Assembly (NCBI RefSeq): GCF_000425125.1
Contig: NZ_KE384307.1
Span: forward strand, 549,590-613,589
Length of the DNA stretch: 64,000 nucleotides
Origin: Paenibacillus taiwanensis DSM 18679
Lineage (GTDB): Bacteria; Bacillota; Bacilli; Paenibacillales; Paenibacillaceae
Direction of reading: 5' to 3'
Shown: piece after piece, positions 35,076 to 45,102 of the stretch
Numbering within the stretch: position 1 is the stretch's first letter
Layout: every line of letters starts with the position of its first letter
Translations under genes and position numbers: made by a program
The notes under the pieces: model-generated
The model's database searches: none
Seen by the model: the letters and a program-made list of their open reading frames with translations, nothing else
Told to the model about the DNA's origin: nothing

Positions 35076-36731
35076 ATGGAAGACAATCGCAAACCATTTT
35101 CTAATTCCGAATCGGAACTGAAACATACATCAGCTCAAGCATCTAATGAGCAGCATCAGGCGGAACAAGAGCAAGCAGCAGGCAAGCAAAGTGATACGCA
35201 ACAAGGACATTCATCCTACTACTATGCCTATGGTCCTTATCAGTCGGTTAATTCGGAAGACACAGCATCTACAACGTCAAGAGATGCATACGGCGCATCC
35301 AGTGATGTGCAAGTTACACCGCCTAATCCAGTGAAGCCACTGCCGTTTTCAAGTGCGACACGTCAATCCTTTAATCAATATGGTGGTGGTTCAGCAGACG
35401 GATCAAACGGGGGATCGGGGATCGCGCCGCCAGGGAACTGGAATTTTAACAATCAGAAGCCTCAGCGTAAGGGGACGTCGTTTAAGGCTATGTTTGCTTC
35501 CTTTATGGCGGGAATGATCGTCATCACATCCTTGATGTATGCAGCGGACCGTACGAATTTGTTTACGGGTGAAGCAGCGAGCTCTAACAACCATTCCAGT
35601 GAGGCAGCGCAGACAGTTGTGAACAATACACCAACCCCATTTCCAAATGGAGCTGCGTCGGTAGCAGAGGTTGCCAAGTCGGCCAGTCCAGCAGTTGTTA
35701 AGATCGAGACATATGCTTCCGCACGAAGAGGCGGAGGTGGAGGCTATTCGAACCCTTGGATGGATGATCCGTTCTTTAAGCAATTTTTCGGTGACAACTA
35801 CGGCGGTAATGGAGGAAATGGTGGCAATAATCGTTCGGAAGGCACAACTCCTAAATCTGAATTACAGCCGCTTGGCATCGGAACGGGATTTATTTTTGAT
35901 AAGAGCGGATATATTTTAACGAACAATCACGTGGTTGAAGGCGGAGAAATGGTTCAAGTTACCGTCGAAGGGTATGAGAAGCCGCTCGAAGCAGAGGTGC
36001 TCGGTAAGAGCCAAGACCTTGATCTAGCTGTTCTCAAAATTAAAGGCGAGGATTTTCCAACGTTAAAGCTTGGGAATTCAGATGGGGCACAAGTAGGGGA
36101 GCAGTTGGTTGCTATTGGTAACCCGTCAGGCTTTGATCATACGGTAACTACAGGCGTATTAAGTGCAAAAGAACGTTCAATTAATATTGATGATAATGGC
36201 ACGACACGCCAATATGAACATTTGCTGCAAACGGACGCTTCGATTAATCCAGGCAACTCGGGTGGTCCGCTGCTAAATATGAAAGGCGAAGTAATCGGAA
36301 TGAACGTTGCGGTGAGCAAGCAAGCACAAGGTATTGGATTTGCGATTCCATCGAACGTAATCAACAAAGTGGTTGAGAACTTAAAAGCAAACAAAGAAAT
36401 TCCTAAAGAGCCAAGTCCGTTCATCGGTGCTACTTTAATGACGATGACAGATGAGATCGCTAAAAAAATCGGTGTCGAAAGCATGGACGGTGCGTTGGTA
36501 GCCAACGTGATCTATGGTTCACCTGCTTATAAAGGGGACTTGCGTGCTTATGATATCATTACGGGCATGGAGGGCCATGCTGTAACTAATAAAGAGGGAC
36601 TAATTGAGGCGATCCAGAAGAAAAAAGTCGGGGATGTAGTCTCGTTCCAGGTGTATCGTGATGGCAAGAAGATGGACGTTAAAGTAACGATTGGTGATAA
36701 AAATAAATTCGAAAATATTGAACAGCCTTAA
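35076..36731 (+). CDS. htrA: HtrA/DegP-type membrane-anchored serine protease (S1C)
   Basis: This is a 551-residue protein. The first 125 residues are cytoplasmic, rich in Gln, Ser and Glu; one membrane helix follows (about 133-153). The protease triad is His285 (TNNHVVEGG), Asp316 (DLDLAVLKI) and Ser395 (NPGNSGGPL). A C-terminal PDZ domain covers about 440-545. A Gly/Asn-rich insertion with DDPFFKQFFGDN precedes the catalytic core, as in LA-loop regions. It degrades misfolded extracytoplasmic proteins. ATG after GGGAGGGG. A two-component system follows, separated by a terminator; the pair could regulate it, as CssRS does for htrA in B. subtilis or MprAB in mycobacteria (inference). Confidence 0.92.
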   Translation: MEDNRKPFSNSESELKHTSAQASNEQHQAEQEQAAGKQSDTQQGHSSYYYAYGPYQSVNSEDTASTTSRDAYGASSDVQVTPPNPVKPLPFSSATRQSFNQYGGGSADGSNGGSGIAPPGNWNFNNQKPQRKGTSFKAMFASFMAGMIVITSLMYAADRTNLFTGEAASSNNHSSEAAQTVVNNTPTPFPNGAASVAEVAKSASPAVVKIETYASARRGGGGGYSNPWMDDPFFKQFFGDNYGGNGGNGGNNRSEGTTPKSELQPLGIGTGFIFDKSGYILTNNHVVEGGEMVQVTVEGYEKPLEAEVLGKSQDLDLAVLKIKGEDFPTLKLGNSDGAQVGEQLVAIGNPSGFDHTVTTGVLSAKERSINIDDNGTTRQYEHLLQTDASINPGNSGGPLLNMKGEVIGMNVAVSKQAQGIGFAIPSNVINKVVENLKANKEIPKEPSPFIGATLMTMTDEIAKKIGVESMDGALVANVIYGSPAYKGDLRAYDIITGMEGHAVTNKEGLIEAIQKKKVGDVVSFQVYRDGKKMDVKVTIGDKNKFENIEQP

Positions 36732-36780
36732 TAATAGGCTGTGAGGACGATGTAGTATTGGAAACACAATAGTAGAACTA

Positions 36781-36819
36781 GGAAGCGAAGAAAGGATTGC
36801 ACTTTCTTCGCTTCCTTTT
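36781..36819 (+). terminator. Terminator of htrA
   Basis: A perfect 14-bp stem (GGAAGCGAAGAAAG / CTTTCTTCGCTTCC), seven-base loop and TTTT. Confidence 0.92.
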
Positions 36820-36837
36820 CTGAAATGGACGTGTCCG

Positions 36838-36846
36838 TGGTACAAT
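36838..36846 (+). promoter_or_regulatory. Extended -10 promoter of the two-component pair
   Basis: TGGTACAAT matches the extended -10 with one mismatch and lies 42 bases before the response-regulator start. The -35 (TTCTGA) is weak. Confidence 0.45.
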
Positions 36847-36888
36847 AGATTTAATAAGATGGAACGGTGAAAGGATGACGGCCTGAAC

Positions 36889-37575
36889 ATGCGCTCTTAC
36901 ATTTTAATCGTAGATGATGATGAGAAGATTACGTCCATGCTCCGCCGAGGCCTTGTCTTTGAAGGCTTTGAAGTGAATACGGCTTCTAACGGGACAGAGG
37001 GACTACGGGAGATGATTGTGCGTGAGCCGGACTTGCTTGTGCTAGACGTGATGATGCCAGAAGTAGATGGCTGGGAAGTAGTGCGCCGGATGAGAGAGGC
37101 GGGTAGCTCTGTGCCTGTATTAATGTTAACGGCTAAAGATGAAGTGCAAGATCGCGTGAAAGGGTTGGACTTAGGGGCGGATGATTATTTGGTCAAGCCA
37201 TTTGCCTTGGAGGAACTGCTTGCACGTGTTCGGGCTTTGCTTAGACGTCGGACAGACAGCGAAGGTGGCAACCATCGTCTCGCATACGAGGACCTGTTAT
37301 TGGATCTGCATACACGTGAAGTTAAACGCGGCAATCATATGATTGAGTTAACAGCGAAGGAGTTTGAGCTGTTGCATCTGTTTATGCAGAACCCGAAGCG
37401 AGTGCTTCCTCGTGATGTCATTATGGAGAAAATTTGGGGTTACGACTATAGTGGTGAGTCCAACGTACTCGAAGTGTATATTGCAATGTTAAGACAAAAA
37501 ACAGAAGAACATAGCGGAAAACGAATTATACAGACGATTCGTGGTACTGGCTACGTGTTGAGAGGGGACACATAA
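36889..37575 (+). CDS. OmpR-family response regulator
   Basis: This 228-residue protein has a receiver domain with phospho-acceptor Asp53 (LLVLDVMMPEVDGWE) and conserved Lys in DDYLVKPF, then a winged-helix DNA-binding domain (ELTAKEFELLHLFMQNPKRVLPRD ... TIRGTGYVL shape). It resembles the MprA/RppA group. The kinase gene starts three bases after its stop, so they form an operon. ATG is preceded by only GGCCTGAAC, a weak ribosome site, and AAAGGATGACGG slightly upstream. Confidence 0.92.
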   Translation: MRSYILIVDDDEKITSMLRRGLVFEGFEVNTASNGTEGLREMIVREPDLLVLDVMMPEVDGWEVVRRMREAGSSVPVLMLTAKDEVQDRVKGLDLGADDYLVKPFALEELLARVRALLRRRTDSEGGNHRLAYEDLLLDLHTREVKRGNHMIELTAKEFELLHLFMQNPKRVLPRDVIMEKIWGYDYSGESNVLEVYIAMLRQKTEEHSGKRIIQTIRGTGYVLRGDT

Positions 37576-37578
37576 CGG

Positions 37579-39045
37579 ATGTCGATTCGTCTTCGGCTGA
37601 CCGTTTGGTATTCCGCGTTATTGGCGTTTACGTTGTTTTTGTTCGGAATTTCCATCTATACATTCGTTGATTACAAAATATACGGGGATATCAAACAGCG
37701 TATTAGTGACACGGTGAATCAGATCACCATTCTTCCGACGCTGGACTTTCAAAATGGTCTGGACTTTGACGTAACGCCTAGGGATGCTAATCGACTTGTT
37801 AATGAGGCATTGTTTACACAGCTGACCAATTATACGAACGGAAGCGTCAAGAAGTCCGACGAAATGATTGCAAGTCGTATAGAGCTTAAACCACCGAAGT
37901 CCCCGCGCGACATTCGAGACGGCTATCGGACTGTTGATATTCGCGGTAATGAATTTCTTATTTATGAACAGGCGATTACGATTAAGAGTCAGATTGTAGG
38001 CGCAATTCAGGTACTATCTTATACGGGACAAGAAGCTAGATTTTTCAGGGAATTACGTAGTATTCTGATCATTTCATCGATGGTGACAGTTGTGCTGGCT
38101 TTCTCCTTAGGCCTTTTTCTAGCTCAAAAGTCACTAAGGCCAATTGAGAACGTCATTAAAGCGACCAATCGGATTCAGAAAGGGACAGACCTCAGCATGC
38201 GTATTCCGCGTGAAGGCGCGCCAGAAGATGAGATTGGACAGCTTACAGAGACGATCAATAGCATGCTAGGCCGGATGGAAACGTTCTACAATGAGCTTGA
38301 TGAAGCGTACCGTGCGCAGCGGCGATTCGTGTCTGATGCTTCACACGAGCTGCGCACACCGTTAACGACAATTCGGGGGAATGTAGACCTTCTCGAGAAA
38401 ATGTGGGTGAATCAGTCCCAAGCGACTGCGCTTTCAGCGCAAGAGCGTGAGGTCATGTCGCTTGAGGCGCTTAGCGATATCGCAGATGAATCACGGCGGA
38501 TGACTAGACTGGTGAACGATTTGTTGTCACTTGCCCGCGCAGATGCAGGATATACGATGGAGAAGCAGTATTTGGATTTAAAGCCGCTGCTTGACGACGT
38601 TGTACGCCGTGCCCAATTTTTGCCGCGCAAGGCGGATTGGGTGATTGAGGAGGACGCAAGTCTGAGGGAAGTGGCTGTGTATGGCAACAAAGATTATTTG
38701 CAGCAAATGCTGTTCATTTTTATTGAAAATGCATTTAAATATACCGAAAGCGGTTCTGTCATCTTAAGCGCTGTCGTCTTGGACCGTCAAGTAGGGATCA
38801 AGATTAAAGATACCGGCATAGGCATGAACGAGAAGGAAGTACCGTATATTTTCGAGCGCTTCTATCGGGCTGACGTCTCGCGAGGGGTAACGTCTGGAAC
38901 AGGATTGGGGTTATCGATCGCGAAATGGATTATCGATGAACACAAAGGCTCTGTCGAGGTTGTGACTAAACCCGGTGAAGGGACAACCTTCCTGATTTGG
39001 TTGCCGCTTGCAGTTGTCGACGTGGATAAGGTAGATCCAGTATAA
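37579..39045 (+). CDS. HAMP-containing sensor histidine kinase
   Basis: This is a 488-residue classical kinase with one membrane helix near the N-terminus, an extracytoplasmic domain of about 125 residues, a second helix near 155-175, a HAMP domain, HisKA with His256 in [12 protein letters not shown], and an HATPase with IENAFKYT (N box), DTGIGM (G1), FERFYRAD (F box) and [12 protein letters not shown] (G2). All catalytic motifs are intact. It is the MprB/ArlS type and partner of the upstream regulator. The stimulus is probably envelope-related given the adjacent htrA (inference). Confidence 0.92.
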   Translation: MSIRLRLTVWYSALLAFTLFLFGISIYTFVDYKIYGDIKQRISDTVNQITILPTLDFQNGLDFDVTPRDANRLVNEALFTQLTNYTNGSVKKSDEMIASRIELKPPKSPRDIRDGYRTVDIRGNEFLIYEQAITIKSQIVGAIQVLSYTGQEARFFRELRSILIISSMVTVVLAFSLGLFLAQKSLRPIENVIKATNRIQKGTDLSMRIPREGAPEDEIGQLTETINSMLGRMETFYNELDEAYRAQRRFVSDASHELRTPLTTIRGNVDLLEKMWVNQSQATALSAQEREVMSLEALSDIADESRRMTRLVNDLLSLARADAGYTMEKQYLDLKPLLDDVVRRAQFLPRKADWVIEEDASLREVAVYGNKDYLQQMLFIFIENAFKYTESGSVILSAVVLDRQVGIKIKDTGIGMNEKEVPYIFERFYRADVSRGVTSGTGLGLSIAKWIIDEHKGSVEVVTKPGEGTTFLIWLPLAVVDVDKVDPV

Positions 39046-39104
39046 TAGAGAAGTATTCAAAAATAGTGATACTGGATCTTATCCGTTTAGAAAGTAGGTG
39101 CATC

Positions 39105-40049
39105 ATGAAGGTTCATAAAATAACGCCGCGAGGGTATTGTTATGGTGTTGTGGATGCGATGGTTATCGCGCAGCAGACGGCCCGCAATCTGGACTTGCCG
39201 CGACCGATTTATATATTAGGTATGATCGTGCATAATAGTCATGTCACAGATGCATTTGAAGGCGAAGGTATTATTACGCTGGATGGTGCAAACCGTATGG
39301 ATATTTTGGATCAAGTAGATAAAGGAACAATCATATTTACAGCTCATGGTGTTTCCCCTGAAGTGCGCCGCAAGGCAAGGGAGAAAGGCTTAACTACTGT
39401 TGATGCGACATGCCCAGACGTGACACGTACACATGACTTGATTCGTGAGAAGACAGCCGACGGATATGACATTATTTATATCGGCAAGAAGGGTCATCCG
39501 GAGCCAGAAGGTGCAATTGGTGTAGCTCCTGCTCATGTTCATTTGATTGAAAGAGAAGAAGAAATCGAAACGTTAGCGCTTGATACGGATCGAATCATCA
39601 TTACGAATCAGACAACGATGAGCCAATGGGATATTAAGCATATTATGAATCGACTCATTCAGAAGTTTCCAACAGCCGAAATCCACAATGAAATATGTAT
39701 GGCAACACAAGAAAGGCAGCAGGCTGTTGCTGATCAAGCACATGCATGTGAATTACTCATTGTGGTAGGTGATCCGCGCAGCAACAATTCGAATCGCTTG
39801 GCACAAGTTTCAGAAGAAATAGCGGGAGTGCCTGCTCATCGTATTTCGGACTTGTCAGAGTTGAATTTGGAGTGGCTGAACAACATTGAGGTCGTAGGAG
39901 TGACGTCAGGTGCGTCTACACCTAGTCCAATTACGAAGGAAGTGGTGCAGTTTCTGGAGCAGTACGATCCAGCTGATGAATCCACATGGGAGAAGAAGCG
40001 GACCGTCAATATGAGTAAGCTGCTTCCTCGGCTCCGCGACAAATCTTAA
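39105..40049 (+). CDS. ispH: 4-hydroxy-3-methylbut-2-enyl diphosphate reductase
   Basis: This is the 314-residue last enzyme of the MEP isoprenoid pathway. The three [4Fe-4S] ligands are Cys12 (PRGYCYGV), Cys103 (DATCPDV) and Cys198 (HNEICMATQ); FTAHGVSP and [13 protein letters not shown] are also family motifs. ATG 39105 gives the correct N-terminus [10 protein letters not shown]; the frame's earlier start has no ribosome site. It follows the kinase gene by 59 bases without a visible terminator. Confidence 0.96.
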   Translation: MKVHKITPRGYCYGVVDAMVIAQQTARNLDLPRPIYILGMIVHNSHVTDAFEGEGIITLDGANRMDILDQVDKGTIIFTAHGVSPEVRRKAREKGLTTVDATCPDVTRTHDLIREKTADGYDIIYIGKKGHPEPEGAIGVAPAHVHLIEREEEIETLALDTDRIIITNQTTMSQWDIKHIMNRLIQKFPTAEIHNEICMATQERQQAVADQAHACELLIVVGDPRSNNSNRLAQVSEEIAGVPAHRISDLSELNLEWLNNIEVVGVTSGASTPSPITKEVVQFLEQYDPADESTWEKKRTVNMSKLLPRLRDKS

Positions 40050-40086
40050 TTTTTGCAACAACTAGGGCGCCGAAAAGAGGTCTGTC

Positions 40087-40548
40087 ATGAAAAGATGGTT
40101 CAAATATCAGACACTTAAGCTTATGCGGACTAACGGCAGTGCTTCTGCTGTCGCGAAAGGTTTCAGCATTGGTCTTGCCATTGAAATGTTTACGCTGCCG
40201 ACAGCGGGTCTAGCCTTTTTTTTAATTTTTCCGTTTGTTTATATGCTGCGCGGGCGGATGGCTTCGGCACTGATTGGATTTATTTTTGGTAAAATGATTT
40301 ATATTCCGGTGGCTGTGCTAAATGAACGAGTGGGTCACTGGCTGCTGCCCGAACATTTTGTAGTTCATTTTCATGGAATACCGCATTGGCTGAACCATCT
40401 CATGACTATTAATTTGCATCTTATTGTCGGTGGGATCATTGACGGATGTATTTTAGCCTTTATGATGTATTTGCCTGTCAAGAAAGGGCTGGAATTGCTG
40501 CAACATCGTCGTCGTGAGAAACGAAGATTGCAACGTATGCCAATGTAA
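40087..40548 (+). CDS. DUF2062 membrane protein
   Basis: This 153-residue protein has three or four membrane helices, an amphipathic start with GSASAVAKGFSIGLAIEMFTLPTAG typical of DUF2062, and a very basic C-terminal tail (RRREKRRLQRMP). It is 37 bases after ispH with AAGAGG as ribosome site, probably co-transcribed. No function is known for the family. Confidence 0.82.
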   Translation: MKRWFKYQTLKLMRTNGSASAVAKGFSIGLAIEMFTLPTAGLAFFLIFPFVYMLRGRMASALIGFIFGKMIYIPVAVLNERVGHWLLPEHFVVHFHGIPHWLNHLMTINLHLIVGGIIDGCILAFMMYLPVKKGLELLQHRRREKRRLQRMPM

Positions 40549-40602
40549 GCTGATACTTTGATAAGTTAATTCAGGATAATAGAGGGCAAAGCGTATAGAA
40601 AA

Positions 40603-40654
40603 ACGGGCCGTGCAGCACAGGGATATGATCCCTGTGCTGCGCGACCGTTTTTTT
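40603..40654 (+). terminator. Strong terminator
   Basis: GCAGCACAGGGAT pairs perfectly with ATCCCTGTGCTGC, extended by CGG/CCG outside, and T7 follows. It closes the ispH-DUF2062 unit. Confidence 0.93.
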
Positions 40655-40755
40655 CATAGCTGTGAAACTAGATGTATAACCGTGTGATTACATATTAATT
40701 ATGACGGCGTGTTCACAATTGAGAGGATGACATGGATAGGTAGGAGGGAATAGTC

Positions 40756-41919
40756 TTGACGAAAAGCATAAATAGAGGTATCATTTCTTTAACGGATAAA
40801 AGCATAGACGCGAACAAGCGTTTAAGTAAAGAAGCAAAAGAAGGGAATGGGAATGCTATGATCGTTATCGTATCCAATCATACATCGGAAGCCCGCATGG
40901 GGGAGATTGTTAGTTATATTGAAGGAAAAGGGCTGCAAGCCCACATTTCTAAAGGTACAGATCGTACCGTTATTGGTATTATTGGTACTGTAGAACCTCC
41001 AATGGCAGAACATCTGCGTCAATTGCATGGCGTAGAAAATGTTGTGAAAATATCGAAGTCCTACAAGTTAGCAAGTCGTGACTTCCATCCAGCTGATACT
41101 GTTATCGAGATCGGTGACGTACGTATCGGAGGCGGCGAACTTGTTGTAATGGGTGGACCTTGCGCGGTGGAATCCGCAGAGCAGATTGATGAGATTGCTC
41201 GTCTGGTCAAATCAGCCGGCGGTCAAATTTTGCGGGGTGGGGCTTTTAAACCACGGACAGGTCCTTACAGCTTCCAAGGGGTAGGCGTAGAAGGTTTGAT
41301 CATGATGGCTGAGGCAGGACGCAAGCATGGATTGCTTACAATAACGGAAGTAATGACACCGGAATATGTAGATGTGTGTGCCGAGTATGCCGATATTTTG
41401 CAGGTAGGCACAAGGAACATGCAGAACTTTGATCTGCTGCGTAAGCTTGGGGAGACGAATCGACCTGTCCTGTTGAAACGTGGCTTCAGCAGCACTTATG
41501 ATGAATGGCTGAATGCGGCGGAATACATTTTGGCAGGAGGAAACCCAAACGTTATGTTATGTGAGCGTGGTATTCGAACATTCGAGGGGTACACACGCAA
41601 CACGCTGGATCTTAGCGCTATTCCAGTTATGAAGTCTCTGACTCACCTGCCTGTTATATCTGATCCTAGCCACGGAACAGGACGACGTGAACTCGTTGAA
41701 CCGATGACTAAAGCGTCGGTAGCTGCTGGTGCGGATGGACTTATCATTGAGATGCATACAGATCCTGACAATTCAATGACGGGTGATGGTGTGCAATCGT
41801 TGTTCCCTGATCAATTCGCACGTCTGCTAAAAGAACTGGAACAGTTAGCACCGCTATGTGGCAGTACCTTTGCAACAGCCAAGGAACCTGCATCTGCATT
41901 TGAAAGTTGGAAGAAATAA
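40756..41919 (+). CDS. aroF: 3-deoxy-7-phosphoheptulonate (DAHP) synthase, type I-beta
   Basis: This is the first enzyme of the shikimate pathway. An N-terminal ferredoxin-like regulatory domain ([17 protein letters not shown] ... about residues 35-105) precedes the catalytic barrel with [45 protein letters not shown] and [13 protein letters not shown]. This arrangement is the Thermotoga-type DAHP synthase. TTG 40756 has an excellent AGGAGGG at seven bases and gives 387 residues, with a 34-residue polar extension not usual in the family; ATG 40858, at the start of the regulatory domain, is the alternative. Confidence 0.93.
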   Translation: MTKSINRGIISLTDKSIDANKRLSKEAKEGNGNAMIVIVSNHTSEARMGEIVSYIEGKGLQAHISKGTDRTVIGIIGTVEPPMAEHLRQLHGVENVVKISKSYKLASRDFHPADTVIEIGDVRIGGGELVVMGGPCAVESAEQIDEIARLVKSAGGQILRGGAFKPRTGPYSFQGVGVEGLIMMAEAGRKHGLLTITEVMTPEYVDVCAEYADILQVGTRNMQNFDLLRKLGETNRPVLLKRGFSSTYDEWLNAAEYILAGGNPNVMLCERGIRTFEGYTRNTLDLSAIPVMKSLTHLPVISDPSHGTGRRELVEPMTKASVAAGADGLIIEMHTDPDNSMTGDGVQSLFPDQFARLLKELEQLAPLCGSTFATAKEPASAFESWKK

Positions 41920-41947
41920 AAGGTACGAATATATTATATTTTATGAT

Positions 41948-41984
41948 AACCGTGTTTGGCAGCAGCCAAGGGCGGTTATTTTTG
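41948..41984 (+). terminator. Terminator after aroF
   Basis: AACCG...TTGGC pairs with GCCAA...CGGTT around loop AGCA; ATTTTTG follows. Moderate strength because of internal mismatches. Confidence 0.65.
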
Positions 41985-42055
41985 TATGCTGAAACGCTTA
42001 TAAGGCTTATGATTCAAATTACATTTTAAAGGATAAAAGGTAACTATTTCATTGA

Positions 42056-42072
42056 TGTCAGCATACCTTACA
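42056..42072 (+). promoter_or_regulatory. GlnR/TnrA-type operator
   Basis: TGTCAGCATACCTTACA fits the nitrogen-regulator consensus TGTNAN7TNACA at every fixed position. It lies 29 bases upstream of the -35 of the glutamine synthetase promoter, a place where TnrA-type activation or GlnR binding is plausible. Confidence 0.65.
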
Positions 42073-42100
42073 TAAAACAAAAAAATACCTGACATAAGTA

Positions 42101-42130
42101 TTGACGAGATCGAATTTCTGGATTTATAAT
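42101..42130 (+). promoter_or_regulatory. Sigma-A promoter of the glutamine synthetase gene
   Basis: TTGACG (42101-42106), an 18-base spacer and a perfect TATAAT (42125-42130) lie 78 bases before the start codon. Confidence 0.65.
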
Positions 42131-42207
42131 GACAACAATATAAAAACGATGTTGAACAATAAACGTCTTTTGAACGGTTAATGTTCGGATTTTGGGGAGG
42201 AATTAAC

Positions 42208-43632
42208 ATGTCGGTGAACCAAGTGTTGGAATTGATTCGGGAAAAAAAGATTGAGTATGTAGATTTTCGTTTTGTGGATCTGAGCGGCAAGGCTCACCAC
42301 ATTAGCTTGCCAGCAACGGAAGTAGACGCAGATACGTTTGTTAACGGTGTAGCATTTGACGGTTCCTCCATTCAAGGCTTCCGTGGTATTGAAGAGTCCG
42401 ACATGGTTATGATGCCGGATACAGCGACAGTATATGTTGATCCATTCACAGCACACGCCACATTAATCGTCATGTGTAACATTCATACCCCAGATGGAGA
42501 ACGTTATGAGCGTGATCCACGTAGCATCGCTCAGAAAGCAGAGGAGTTTCTGCAAACGGCTGGTGTAGGTACAACTGCTTATTTTGCCCCTGAATCCGAA
42601 TTCTTTATTTTTGATGATGTTCGTTATGAAACTTCTATGAATAGCTCTTCCTTCTATGTAGATTCCGAAGAGGCTTCCTGGAACACAAACCGGAAAGAGG
42701 AAGGCGGCAACTTGGGCTTTAAGGTACGCACAAAAGGCGGATATGTACCAGTAGCTCCAGTTGATACACAGCAGGATCTGCGCAGTGAAATGTGCCGATT
42801 GCTTCAAGAAGCAGGTTTGCGCGTGGAACGTCACCATCATGAAGTGGCTACAGCGGGTCAAGGCGAGATCAACTTCCGCTTTGATACGCTAACGAGCACG
42901 GCTGATAATTTGATGAAATATAAATACATCGTACACAATACGGCTCGCCAGTTCGGCAAGGTAGCCACATTTATGCCGAAACCATTGTTTGGAGATAATG
43001 GCAGCGGCATGCACGTTCACCAATCGATCTTTGATGGAGACACGCCATTGTTCTACGAAAAAGGTGGTTATGCCAACCTGAGTGAAATGGCATTACATTA
43101 TATAGGCGGTATTTTGCACCATGCACCTGCGCTGCTTGCCATTACAAATCCGAGCACGAACTCCTTTAAGCGTCTAGTACCTGGCTATGAGGCTCCGGTT
43201 AACTTGGTGTTTTCCAAGGGGAACCGTTCCGCAGCGGTACGTATCCCGGTGGCTGCTGTTACGCCTAAAGGTTGTCGTATAGAGTTCCGCACGCCAGATT
43301 CCACAGCTAACCCATACTTGGCATTTGCAGCAATGTTGATGGCTGGACTGGATGGCATCAAGCGTAAGTTGGATCCAAGTGCGCTAGGATACGGCCCATT
43401 TGATAAAAATATTTACGAATTGTCCGATGCAGACAAAAGAGAAATTCGCAGTGTACCAGGAACGATGGAAGAATCGCTAGATGCGCTTGAGGCTGACCAT
43501 GAATTTTTGCTGGACGGTGGCGTATTTACTAAAGACTTCATCGATAACTATATTGCGGTTAAACGTTCGGAAGCTAAATCGGTATCGATTCGAATTCATC
43601 CGCAAGAGTACAGTCTTTATTTCGATTGCTAA
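42208..43632 (+). CDS. glnA: Glutamine synthetase, long (GSI-beta-like) type
   Basis: This is a 474-residue type I glutamine synthetase. Active-site motifs: FDGSSIQGF, APESEFFIFD, GQGEINFRFDT, NGSGMHVHQS (His for ATP), RLVPGYEAPVN, RIEFRTPD. Residues about 141-178 (SEEASWNT, EEGGNLG, KGGYVPV) are the insertion of the beta/enterobacterial type; the common Firmicute GlnA (444 residues, alpha type) lacks it. Tyr403 in KNIYEL aligns with the adenylylation region, although Firmicutes normally have no GlnE. ATG after GGGGAGG is nine codons inside the open frame. A GlnR/TnrA box and promoter lie upstream. The symbol follows common usage; a second alpha-type copy may exist elsewhere. Confidence 0.93.
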   Translation: MSVNQVLELIREKKIEYVDFRFVDLSGKAHHISLPATEVDADTFVNGVAFDGSSIQGFRGIEESDMVMMPDTATVYVDPFTAHATLIVMCNIHTPDGERYERDPRSIAQKAEEFLQTAGVGTTAYFAPESEFFIFDDVRYETSMNSSSFYVDSEEASWNTNRKEEGGNLGFKVRTKGGYVPVAPVDTQQDLRSEMCRLLQEAGLRVERHHHEVATAGQGEINFRFDTLTSTADNLMKYKYIVHNTARQFGKVATFMPKPLFGDNGSGMHVHQSIFDGDTPLFYEKGGYANLSEMALHYIGGILHHAPALLAITNPSTNSFKRLVPGYEAPVNLVFSKGNRSAAVRIPVAAVTPKGCRIEFRTPDSTANPYLAFAAMLMAGLDGIKRKLDPSALGYGPFDKNIYELSDADKREIRSVPGTMEESLDALEADHEFLLDGGVFTKDFIDNYIAVKRSEAKSVSIRIHPQEYSLYFDC

Positions 43633-43641
43633 TTACAACTT

Positions 43642-43688
43642 AACAGGCAGAGTGCACCTTTAGCGGAGCGCTTTGCCTGTTTCTGTTT
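43642..43688 (+). terminator. Terminator of the glutamine synthetase gene
   Basis: A 14-bp stem AACAGGCAGAGTGC / GCGCTTTGCCTGTT (three G:T pairs) is followed by TTCTGTTT. Confidence 0.75.
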
Positions 43689-43969
43689 GCGAGGAAGGTG
43701 GTACAAAATAGCGGTTACAAAGCGTGTTGAGGAAAAATAAAATGTGTTTAGTTTCACAATCTTCTGTTAAAATGGTGTGAAAGTAACAGGAATAACTTTG
43801 AAATTGTAAATAAAAAGCCCCATTTCCGAATGAAATCATTCAAATTAGTCGGTTTTTTTCGTACTATTAACTTGATAGGGAATGCGTTACCTGCTATCAT
43901 TACAAATAATATTTCATGCGTATGATGCAAATATGAGATGAGAAATAAGATGAAGGTGGGGAGAACCTT
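43689..43969. other. Intergenic region before serC
   Basis: About 280 A/T-rich bases with no credible gene. GATAGG ... CCTGCTATC around 43874-43900 is a loose inverted repeat. I found neither a riboswitch core nor a convincing sigma-A pair. Confidence 0.5.
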
Positions 43970-45064
43970 ATGGAACAACGTCAACGAGCTTACAACTTTA
44001 ATGCGGGACCGGCAGCATTGCCACTCGAAGTATTGGAGCGTGCCCAGGCGGAATTCGTCGATTTCCGCAACAACGGTATGTCGATCATGGAAATGTCGCA
44101 CCGTGGACCAGTCTATGAGGGTGTACACAATGAAGCGAAGGACCTGTTGAAGGAGTTGCTAGGCGTTCCAGATGGCTACGATGTACTGTTTCTGCAAGGA
44201 GGAGCCAGCACACAGTTTGCCATGATTCCGATGAATTTGCTGACACCAGGCAAGATCGGTGCGTATGTTAATACGGGAAGCTGGGCGGTAAAGGCCATTA
44301 AGGAAGCGGAGTTGGTAGGGGAAACACAAGTTATCGCTTCTACAGAGGCGGATCAATTTACACGTGTACCTGCGGTGGCTGACATTGTAGTGCCTGAGCA
44401 TGCCGCTTATGTGCATGTCACGTCGAATGAGACGATTGAAGGGACACAATTTCAAGCATTTCCGAATACGGGTGATGTTCCTTTGATTGCAGATATGTCC
44501 AGTGATATTTTTAGTCGCCCGCTTGATGTGTCGCAGTTTGGTATGATCTATGCCGGTGCACAGAAAAATCTAGGTCCTTCAGGTGTAACTGTAGTAATTG
44601 CAAAGGAAGAATTGTTAACGAACAGTCCGAAGACGATCCCTACGATGCTGCGGTATAGCATTCATCAGAAAAACAATTCCTTGTATAACACTCCACCTTC
44701 ATTCTCCGTATACATTGTTAATTTAGTTCTGCAATGGATTAAAGAACGTGGCGGCTTACAAGCGATGCAAGCAGCTAACGAAGCAAAAGCAAAGCTGATC
44801 TATGATGCAATCGATGGCAGCAGTGGCTTCTACAAGGGGGTTGCAGCCGTAGATAGCCGTTCTCGTATGAACGTAACGTTCCGCTTAGCATCGGAAGAGC
44901 TGGAGAAGCTGTTTGCTAAGGAAGCGGAGCAGGCTGGTTTTATCGGTCTCAAGGGTCATCGCAGTGTTGGCGGCTTGCGTGCATCAATTTATAATGCCGT
45001 TCCACATGAGAACTGTGCTGCTTTGAGCCAGTTTATGAACGACTTTCAACAGAAGAACAGCTAA
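43970..45064 (+). CDS. serC: Phosphoserine aminotransferase
   Basis: This is a 364-residue class V aminotransferase with the SerC opening YNFNAGPAALP, SHRGPVYEGVHNEA, FLQGGASTQFAMIP and the PLP lysine Lys199 in AGAQKNLGPSG; the tail has GHRSVGGLRASIYNA. It converts 3-phosphohydroxypyruvate to phosphoserine. ATG after GGTGGGGAGAACCTT. Monocistronic; serA is not adjacent. Confidence 0.96.
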   Translation: MEQRQRAYNFNAGPAALPLEVLERAQAEFVDFRNNGMSIMEMSHRGPVYEGVHNEAKDLLKELLGVPDGYDVLFLQGGASTQFAMIPMNLLTPGKIGAYVNTGSWAVKAIKEAELVGETQVIASTEADQFTRVPAVADIVVPEHAAYVHVTSNETIEGTQFQAFPNTGDVPLIADMSSDIFSRPLDVSQFGMIYAGAQKNLGPSGVTVVIAKEELLTNSPKTIPTMLRYSIHQKNNSLYNTPPSFSVYIVNLVLQWIKERGGLQAMQAANEAKAKLIYDAIDGSSGFYKGVAAVDSRSRMNVTFRLASEELEKLFAKEAEQAGFIGLKGHRSVGGLRASIYNAVPHENCAALSQFMNDFQQKNS

Positions 45065-45102
45065 CACCATAATAGACTAAGCTATTTGATTTGTTCTTTT
45101 CA

